From Lycorma delicatula (lineage: Eukaryota > Arthropoda > Insecta > Hemiptera > Fulgoridae), in NCBI RefSeq assembly GCF_047948215.1, contig NC_134461.1, forward strand, positions 90,602,245 through 90,666,244: a DNA stretch of 64,000 bases, in the 5' to 3' direction. The notes under the pieces were generated by a model. That model saw only the letters and a list, made by a program, of their open reading frames with translations, searched no databases and had not been told where the DNA came from. Below, in pieces: positions 55,531 to 64,000 of this stretch (position 1 is the first letter of the stretch; each line of letters begins with the position of its first letter). The position numbers and the translations under genes were made by a program.

Positions 55531-58500
55531 TTAAATTTTCCGCACACATTGCGGGTAGATTACAATAAGTATCGTAGGAAGATAATTAACTAGGTGTGAA
55601 AAAATCACAATATTGTATTTTTTTTTTTTTTTACGTTATCTATAAATTAGATATTTCAATAGTACCTTTTTCATTCCTATTGAAATATTATGTTTAAGAT
55701 ATTTTTAATTGTTATACATATTTTCTTATAAAATCTTATTAAAACAGACATAGCAGTTATTTTTTTTTTAATTAACTATTTCTGATTGAAATAGCTTTAC
55801 TTAAAATTAACGGATAGATAAAAAATCGTTCATCTGAAAACTGTTTAAATCAGATTAGGAAAATGAGAAAAGATTAGTTGTTAGACAGTTGATAGGATAT
55901 ATTTTTATAATCCATTTACCATTTTTTTTTTTTTTTTTACGTGGGAGTAATTTGAGTTAGGTTTTATAACAATTAAAAAAAAAAACCGTTATTTTATTTT
56001 TCTAACGCTTTGTTTTTAGTTGTAGAAAAATTTCAATAGTAAAACAGTATTGCAAATTTTAATAGAAACATACTTGGGGAATTAAACAAGACAATTCTCA
56101 ACATTTTGCGATTTTCATGAGACGAAGTAATAAACTTATAATTCATCATTAAATATGTAATATGGCTATTATAAATCTCTTATGGAGACATGAGCGAAGA
56201 ATAAAATTAATAAACTTTACCTTATATTTTTTAACAAAATATTTATAATTCATGAATTTAAAATATTTTGATATGTCTGCATTTAAGAAAATACTAATTG
56301 CTTATAAAAATTCCTTGTTCGGATTTTTAAAATAATGCATAAGTATTATGTCATCATTTTTAAACTCTTAGGTTGAATGAAGTCAGTTGTAATTTAGAGA
56401 AAGTATTTAATATATATACAATTCTATAAAACTTCCATTGACAAGAATTCATGTGTTAAAATTAAATCGAGATTATAACGTATGTATAATGAATATATCT
56501 CTCTCATCTAAAAGGTATTTTAGACCACCCGTATTTATGATGCCGATAATGTACGCATTCTTCTCTACTATTTTACTTATGATGAGATAAAAAAAATTGT
56601 ATCAAAAATTATTCTGAGCATTCTGTGTTCGCATTCTTTCACTGAACGATTATCAGATACATCGATCTTTTACATGGAGCAGAATATCAGGAATTTGAAT
56701 AATATTTTGAATAAAAAAAGAGGCTCAATTAGAATGACGACTACATTTTCCTTTTACAAAATAACTTTATTATTATAATATGTTGAATTAATTGTGAGTT
56801 TAATCAACTGTGTAGTTTGGTATTTAAGCTTAACTATTCTGTAGTAGTAATAAAATTTTTAGCAAAATATAAACCATTTTAGCCAATAGAGAAAAAAAAT
56901 AAATTTTATTATTAATTTTAATAATTTATCCATTATAAATATCAATTTAATATTTTTTATCGAGTGATCTTCCATAAATATGACCATAACATCGGATTTA
57001 CAGATATACACAGTATTTTTGGTGATTGCTTCTTACATGAACCTAAGATCGAAATGGCAACATTCTGATATTCAAGTTGGCACCCCTGTCATAAAAAAAA
57101 TTAGCTATTTGAAAAGAATTTTTATTATTACAACCTCTTTGTTATTTAAAAATATTGGCTCGCTTCAAATGTGTACCGTATAAGAACAGCATATTGTAAT
57201 AAGATGTTTTACTTTTTGATGATGTAAAACCGACTGAAATTCTTTCGCGGATGTTAAAACAAAGTGGTAAATAGTGTATTAACCGTGAAAACTTTTATAA
57301 TTGGCTTTTAAAACTTGCATAGAACAATTATCATAGATTTTCATTCTTCAAAATCGCATAAACCTTCAAAATCTTATTTTCAACCTCATACGCATAAAAA
57401 TTTGGGAAACCTACGAGTAAATTTAATATTTGTATCAGTACAATATTATTAACACGAAACCGAATTTACATATTAAATGGATTGTCACAGTTAAGTCATC
57501 ATATACTAATATTTTTTTTTTTTGATACTTGTTGTCTGGAAGAGTAACCGATCTTCAAAATTCAGCTGAATTCCTTTAGCCTAAACTCAGAAATATGGAC
57601 AAATTTTTTAAGTCAAGGAAACAAATTTTACGACTTTTACTTGGAAACCAAATCTAAATTTTTGGGCTTCAAGAAATTCCCTGTGGTTGAAGGACAGAGT
57701 TTCGCGCTGTTAGCTTTTGTTTAAAATGGAAAAGTTGTTTAAAAATGTTTAAAAGGTTAGAGGTTGGAACACATAAAAATCTCATACTAAATTTATAGAG
57801 CATCTTGCTCACAGCTTGTGTACTACGGACTTGCTCCTTTGAGGCTATCACCGTTCTGAAGAAGATTTTCTCAGTGAAGCTGATGCGTATTCTTTTACGG
57901 AAACTGTAAGGAGAGGAGGTATTAGATGAAATTATATATACACAGTGAAATACCGGCCCGAAGAATATAGCTGGTTCTGTTAATGTTAAAAATTCAATTG
58001 TACTGAAGAAAAGCACGCTTGTTTTGAAAATATGGCAGAAGTTTTGTAATATTTCACTTTGGGAAGTCATATCTCGCTTAGGAAGGATTTTATACCTCTA
58101 AAGAGTATATAAGAGTGACAAATACTCATTCTCTGTCCAATATCAATATTTTTTTTTTCAATATTTGAAGCCGTTTATCCTAATGATTGGTAAATCCTGT
58201 GCTTATAGAGAAATAATCGAGAAAGTAAACAATTCTTCTGCTCACAGTGGGGATCACAGAACCTATCATCCAAAAGCATTAAGGTCAGGGAAAAATTGGC
58301 CTATCATTTCAAGGTTTTGTGACGTGAGCTGCATCGGTAGACGGTGTGAGAATTTCTCAATGAATTACCATCCTTAAAGTTGAGGAAGCTTCAGTTCTTC
58401 TACGAAGGTTACTCACTGATTAAATTCTATTATTTCGATCATCATCATGAACTGCTGTTATTGGAACAAACAATTATTGTGTCTATACTTAAATTATTTT

Positions 58501-59130
58501 TAAGTTAATTTATACATATTTATATCATTGACATAGTTTAAATTAGGAGGATATTATTATAGCTTACAAAATCTTGATTAAGCCATACCTAACCCTACTA
58601 GTACTTTTATACTTATACCTTTGTGTAAATTAAGTTATTATTTTATTTTCGATTTACGCAATAATAACAATAAATTGTTGGTAGTAATTTTTACTATTAG
58701 TTCCTTGGAACAGACTCTGTGTTTACATCGCACAGGGGGAGGTGCGGAAAAAATGCCAGTAAACTGAATGCCAATTATTAGTAGGTATAGAGAAATTATT
58801 GAAAACAAAAATAAATACAAATACGAAAGAAAAACAATTTATATAAAAGAAATATTAACAGTACAGTAATAAACAATGCTTTTGGAACAATAAAAGAAAT
58901 TATTTTTTCTTTTGTTTAAAAAAAAAATATAAAAATAATAAATAAAAAAAACTGTCTTATGTAGTCTATCCGCCTCTACTTCTGAATCACTTCTATCTAC
59001 AATCCATATCTGAAGGAGACAACAGCTTAGGATTGTTTACAAATTCTAAGCCGTCTAATTTTGTTCTATTAAACTCTAAACGACGTTGTGTTATTATTGT
59101 GAATGTAAATCTGTAATAGAATTTCATCAG
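55531..59130. other. AT-rich DNA with unidentified short frames
   Basis: Poly-T runs near 55620 and 55925. Small frames at 57669-58070 (minus, 133 codons) and 58165-58377 (plus, 70 codons) sit in a slightly GC-richer patch; I recognise no domain and see no second copy. They may be chance, or an unidentified element. Confidence 0.4.
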
Positions 59131-59143
59131 TGACAGAATTATT

Positions 59144-59676
59144 TATATATAAATAAATGAAATTCAACCTTACCAACAATTCGTCCGCGTTCTCTATTCT
59201 AGCAATTTCGGTCATTCGACCATCCTCAGGAAAAGGTATTCTTCAATTTCAGATCAGTAAAATTAAATTATGTAGAATGTAAATTTACAAAATGCTAAAA
59301 TCACAGTTGTTCGTCAGAGTATAACGTTAGTCATATCTGTTATGTAAGAAGGTTGCAGTTGTTATAAGAACATAGTAAGATATAAGATACTATAAGAATA
59401 AGAGTAAAATATATAACAACTGCGACCTTCTTACATAACAGATATGACTAACGTTATACTCTGACGAACAACTGTGATTTTAGCATTTTGTAAATTTACA
59501 TTCTAGATAATTTAATTTTATGATCTGAAATTGAAGAATAATTTTTCCCGAAGATGGTAGAATAACCGAAGGTGCTAGAAAAGAGAACACGGAAGAATTG
59601 TTGATAAGGTTGAATTTCACTTATTTATATACAAATAGTATTATATACCAACTATCCCATGTTTAAAAAAATTAAA
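59144..59676. mobile_element. Fold-back element with 13-bp TSD
   Basis: Arms about 59140-59366 and 59412-59638 are inverse complements (well above 85% by eye) around a 45-bp spacer. The inner ends GAAGGTTGCAGTTGTTATA / TATAACAACTGCGACCTTC and outer ends TAAATGAAATTCAACC / GGTTGAATTTCACTTA bound them. TGACAGAATTATT occurs at 59131-59143 and 59677-59689, a perfect 13-bp direct repeat. No TA or 8-bp duplication and no terminal CAG motif, so it is not like the MITEs here. On each arm, facing outward, is CTGAGGATGGTC..GACCGAAA (degraded in the right arm). Confidence 0.75.
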
Positions 59677-59689
59677 TGACAGAATTATT

Positions 59690-61723
59690 CTGGGCGATTG
59701 ATATACGCTACGACTTGTATCGTTTGTACGGAGAATCTGGCGTTAAGTAATTCCGATAAGATGTGATGGAATCCAGGTCGGATGTACCAGTATAGTGCTT
59801 TGGATCCTGCTTCAGCTAACCAACTACCAGTAACTACTACTAACTTTCCACTACCAGTTAATTAGCTAGTCTATGAGTAAATATTCCGGCTTTTTGGGGT
59901 ATGAACAGATAGGGGAAAAATAGACTGTGGGAAATCTTGTTGATTAACATCGGCGTGGATTGCATTCTTTTTAATAGATCTGGAGTCGAATCAGCATCTC
60001 AAAATTTGTGGTCCTGTGGTGGATTGGGAGTTAAAAAGATGATGATAATTTTATTCATTTTACTTCAAAACTATCTACGACTCGTCTGGTTACGCGGAAC
60101 AACCCTGAGGACAGATGCTTTCGTTCAGAAACCTTCTCTTTGACGCCTGTTGTGATAAAAAAGAGGAAAAGCGTCAAGTTCCAGTTTAAAGAGTCTAAAG
60201 AGTCGGTACCTTGTAAAGATCCAAGCTGAAGATCGAAATAGTTATAAAACTATTTTATTATAACTGTAATAATAATAATAATAACTATTATAATAATTAT
60301 TTTAACTATTTTAGTCCAGAGAAAAAATTTCTAGAAAGCGATTTTTTTCCTGGACTAAACGCTTCATTAGTACTAAAGGGATTATTGTGTGTTGGAAATC
60401 TGTTATGATTCACGAAGAACTGCTGTGACTCTATTCGTAGAAGCAATCAAAAATGATCACTCGTTAACTCCTTGAAATGAAGCTTCAAATCCATATTTCC
60501 TGACAATGACTTAAACAACATGACTAACAATAAAAATGTTTGGTAAGCGTTCCTTAAATTTTCTCTTTTAAATTTAATTTCGATATTCGTTTGGTATTTT
60601 ATTGATTGTTTGTATTACATACACAAGTATTGGAAATATTCTAACGTCACTAGTAATCCCCAAGTTTTAGAATTTTTCGTATAAGTATAATCAGTTAAAA
60701 AGAACAAAAATTAATGAAATATAATAAATCATATGATTTACGGGCTTAAAATTAATTTCTTAAATTTAACGATTTAACTTAAAGGATACGTATAATATTA
60801 GAGCATACTGATTCTTTTTAATATTACCATAAACATTTTTTTCATACGTAATTTATAAAAGGACGAATTAACTTAACACCTACTAAGCGAGTTGAAATTT
60901 GAATCCGTTTAAATATTTTCACGCTTCATCAAACACAGACGGTAATCATCTGTTGATATATAAATATATAAAAATACTAGTTCGACAGGAATTTTACTTT
61001 CAGAAGGAAAAAATTAATAATAATTACAATAATGAATAAAAATGACTATCTTATAAACTTCCAATGTGAAGTTAATTTTTATGACTCAATCGATTATCCA
61101 CGGCCTTCTTGTTATTTCATAAGAAGTTACTATCTCTACCCACTCATTATAGTAATTTAAAAACTATGTAACATAAAATTTTATTATGTTTGTCCACCAA
61201 TAAATGCAGACTATTCACATATATGTGGTGCATATATATGGTAGTAATAAAAGTAAAATGGTATTTTTATTAAAAAAAAACTAATTGTTTAATTTAAATG
61301 TCATGAATAATATTTTTATGTGTTTTTATAAACTGCTAATCATTTTACGTAACCTACATCAACTGCTGTGGACATTAGCCCGACAAGTTTTTAGATTAAC
61401 TTAAAAGTAAATACCTATAATTTCAAATTACCAAAATAATTTGCATTACTCGGTTTATGAATTCTGAACTTTTACTTCAAATAAAAGGTTTCGAAAAATT
61501 TATTATTTTATTTATTATTTTTTCTTTTACAAAAATATTAGAAAAAATTATAAAATTTGTGGATACATTCTATATACCACAAAAAAAAATGTTTCAATCC
61601 ATGTTAAATGAATCACTTCTGGTTTCCATAAACCTCTCCGGCAAAAATAATTTTCAAGAAATAAAATCCATCTGAAACAAAAATAAATATCATCTACGCG
61701 ATATTTGGGTTTAGTTGTGGCCC
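59690..61723. other. AT-rich DNA, no gene seen
   Basis: An (AAT)n run lies at 60270-60290. Short frames at 59937-60143 and 61457-61675 have no recognised domain. Confidence 0.45.
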
Positions 61724-61756
61724 CTTCTACTTGATTAAGTGGTAATCAAGTAGAAG
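61724..61756. repeat. Perfect 14-bp inverted repeat
   Basis: CTTCTACTTGATTA and TAATCAAGTAGAAG, separated by AGTGG. Confidence 0.85.
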
Positions 61757-62027
61757 ACCATTTATTGAGCATATTTTTAACTAACCAAATAAAATATGCT
61801 GGTGGTTTATAATTCAACTATATTTTCTTTAGTTCTTCAATTGTGGGAAAGAATACAGCTGAAGTAATCATTAGCAGCCGAAATTATTTACTCTCCAAAG
61901 GAGAAAGGTCCTAAAACATTTCTGTACCTCATTCTACACACCAAAGTTGCACTTTTCGGAAAATTTGAAAGGTTACAAAGAAGCTCGTACATTGGAATTG
62001 CGAATGGAAATTTGTAGTTTATGAAAA

Positions 62028-62095
62028 ACGTCAAGCCTACCAGGATTGAACCCGGGACCTTCGAATGAAAATCCCAGACGCTACCACTTGTTATT
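62028..62095 (-). mobile_element. tRNA-like SINE C head, diverged
   Basis: On minus: AAGTGGTAGCGTCTGGGATT, then CGAAGGTCCCGGGTTCAATCC with a B box GGTTCAATCC, then GGTAGGCTTGACG. Same head type as at 29405 and 38401; the body is not recognisable. Confidence 0.5.
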
Positions 62096-62099
62096 TTTA

Positions 62100-64000
62100 T
62101 ATTCTGTTTACAATGTTTTTTTGTTTTTTTTTTAATATTTAGTAAATGGATGTCAGATTCACATAATGATTTATACTGTTTAGTTTTGTATTAACTGATT
62201 CGTTAGAGACTTTATTCGAGTTGATCTTAAGATAATTTTGACAAAAATAACTTTTTTAACGATGTAAACCCGAAGGTCTTAAGTCAACTGATTAAAATTT
62301 GGGAAATCCATTACCAGATTGTTTTTTTAAATTTGAAGTTTATAATGAGTGAACAGATGATTAATATTCATCTTCGTAATATTGTACTATTCTAGTAAAA
62401 CACAAGACTACTAAAACACAACTACTAATTTTTTCTCATGAAAATCAGGGAACGATTTGGGGGAGTAAAATTTGTATTATGTGTAATTTTAACATCAGGT
62501 TGATTAATAAACGTCTTTGTTTGTCTTTGTCCCAATCCAGAAATGTAAACTATAGGTCACTGGATTCTGAGGAAAAAAGAATCTTTCCCCAAAACTCTCG
62601 TACTGGTATTACTGAATTTTATAGAACAGCCGAGGGCAGCAAATGAAGATAAAAACAACCTTCAAAGTAGCTGTTTTTATTTTACATTTAAATCTTTTTA
62701 TAATACGTTAGTACGAGATTCATAAAAAAAATTACAATAAAAATATTTTACCTATCTTAAAAGAATGTTAATATTTATTATGAAGAAATAAGGGTATAAC
62801 CGCATGAAAAAGCGGGGAATAATAAATTATTGAATAATAAGCGAGAGACGTCAAGAAAGTATTTTAAATATGTGGATTTTGGTCACACAGGGCTATAATG
62901 GTGGAGGAACTGAATTTCAAGTGACAAATAGAAGACACAAATGAAAAATTAATTTATGTGTAAAAAAAGTTTCATTTTTATTATTAAATTAAGACAATTT
63001 CACTGGCAAAAAATATCATAAAATTTATATTACACAGGGATATAACTGAAAAATTATGCAAAATATTTGTCAGGCTTCAAGGTATTATTTTGTACTTAAG
63101 GTAAACTACAATAATAAAAATCTGAAGTGACAACACAAATAATTACGCAATAATTTTACGGAACGACGGATCAATTATGCTCAGTCATACATATCTGAGT
63201 GAATAGTTTATAGTCGAGTTGGATTCTTTCAGTCGGTAAAAAGTTCTAAAGATGAATTAGGGTTCGTTTAGGAAGGTTGAATCTTGACTCAAATGGCTCT
63301 TAAATTTCAAGGGCAAAATCGACTTTTGCTGGAGCATAGATTTTAGTTAATAAACGCAGAATCAGCAATCAATTGCAATCAGCAATTTGCAGCTTCCATT
63401 TTGAGAAAATTCTCCAATTTTCACAGGGGATCTTTAAGTTATTTTCTTGATCTTGTCCTCTTAATCTTAGTGGTTTGATGTTTAGGGCTACGGTTTCTCC
63501 ACGGTAGTATCACCTTACTTACCCTTCTGTCTCCTTATTCTTCTGTACTTTCAATTACTTGAGTGTAAATTAAAACGTGTATGACGGTGCTCAAACTGCG
63601 TGAAAGTATTTATATGTATATAAATATATATAATGCATGGGCTTAGTCAACTTTTATATGGCTGCCTGTAGACTTCTTGGAGGACACTGTATCAGATTTT
63701 GTTGCTGCCCAACCACACAAATGACTGAAATGGCTACTGGATAATGGGACATTAAAACCCCCTTTTTCCCTTTTAAAACATAGATACAAAATAAAACACT
63801 TTCTTTCGGAGATATGTATGTGGAAAAACTGTCTTAAAAAGAAAAGGAATGTATCCGAAGTTCCTGTAGAAGTTATAATAAAACCTTTTTGATCAGCTAA
63901 ATAAAAATATACGATTAATTTTTTCAGTTTACGATTAGCAATGTTTAATTAATTAACTGTAAAAATGTTAAATGTATCGTTTATGAAATTCGATTAATGT
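62100..64000. other. AT-rich DNA, no gene seen
   Basis: About 1.9 kb with no coding relic and no repeat shared with the rest of the window. Confidence 0.5.

Noticed and set aside
1..64000. CRISPR arrays, bacterial operons or phage genes
   Set aside because: No spaced direct-repeat array, no Shine-Dalgarno-led dense coding and no long frames; the content is eukaryotic transposon sequence.

Overview
The window is an AT-rich eukaryotic sequence with no gene that can be supported as a host gene. There are no long exons, no operon-like packing and no recognisable rRNA or functional tRNA gene. It reads as intergenic or intronic DNA of an insect. The transposase and reverse transcriptase families present, and a tRNA-derived SINE with the arthropod-style layout, favour an insect with a large, transposon-rich genome. 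A hemipteran is plausible, but that is inference. Almost everything that can be annotated is a transposable element, a relic of one, or simple sequence. The short open frames are mostly chance.

Layout. 0-9 kb: unassigned AT-rich DNA with an R1-like 3' fragment (3.9 kb), a hairpin-ended repeat (family F, 4.9 kb) and a LINE 3' end (family E, 6.7 kb). 8.7-12.2 kb: two family A arms in head-to-head orientation around a core that holds a SINE, then a Helentron-like repeat. 14.7-16.2 kb: a hAT (ZBED-like) transposase pseudogene on the minus strand, split by a SINE with a perfect target duplication. 18.7-22.7 kb: second copy of F, SINE pieces, families D and A. 23.76-25.12 kb: a mariner-like transposase pseudogene interrupted by a 705-bp retroelement flanked by a 15-bp target duplication, then the second LINE E end. 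26.7-29.9 kb: microsatellites and a nest of families H, G, A and a second SINE type. 30.4-31.0 kb: a GC-rich R1-clade 3' fragment on the minus strand with a perfect 15-bp target duplication. 31.5-36.9 kb: family A, two LINE reverse transcriptase relics, twin hairpins and a 963-bp TA-flanked element with very long inverted repeats.

37-42 kb: interleaved TA arrays, family D with a SINE inside it, and the most complete protein in the window, a 325-codon RTE-like reverse transcriptase fragment on the minus strand with its FADD motif intact. 43-47 kb: a deleted mariner, a divergent D member, a second long-TIR MITE and another SINE. 48.4-49.9 kb: R1-clade 3' ends in tandem, one carrying a 91-bp insert. 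50.2-51 kb: a second mariner-like pseudogene. 52.4-53.5 kb: a second inverted pair of family A. 53.9-55.5 kb: a Tigger/pogo transposase pseudogene that keeps its three catalytic aspartates but has many stops. 59.1-59.7 kb: a fold-back element with arms of about 220 bp. The rest to 64 kb is unassigned.

How the parts relate: the SINEs need LINE-encoded machinery, and their 10-15 bp target duplications and 5' truncation fit this. The MITEs and deleted mariners need transposases supplied from elsewhere. Nested insertions give a relative order: mariner before R1-like, hAT before SINE B, D before SINE B. The least explained material is a set of repeat families (A, D, F) about 0.65-1.1 kb long that end in stem-loops rather than ordinary terminal inverted repeats. 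No complete, functional new system can be claimed from the sequence alone.
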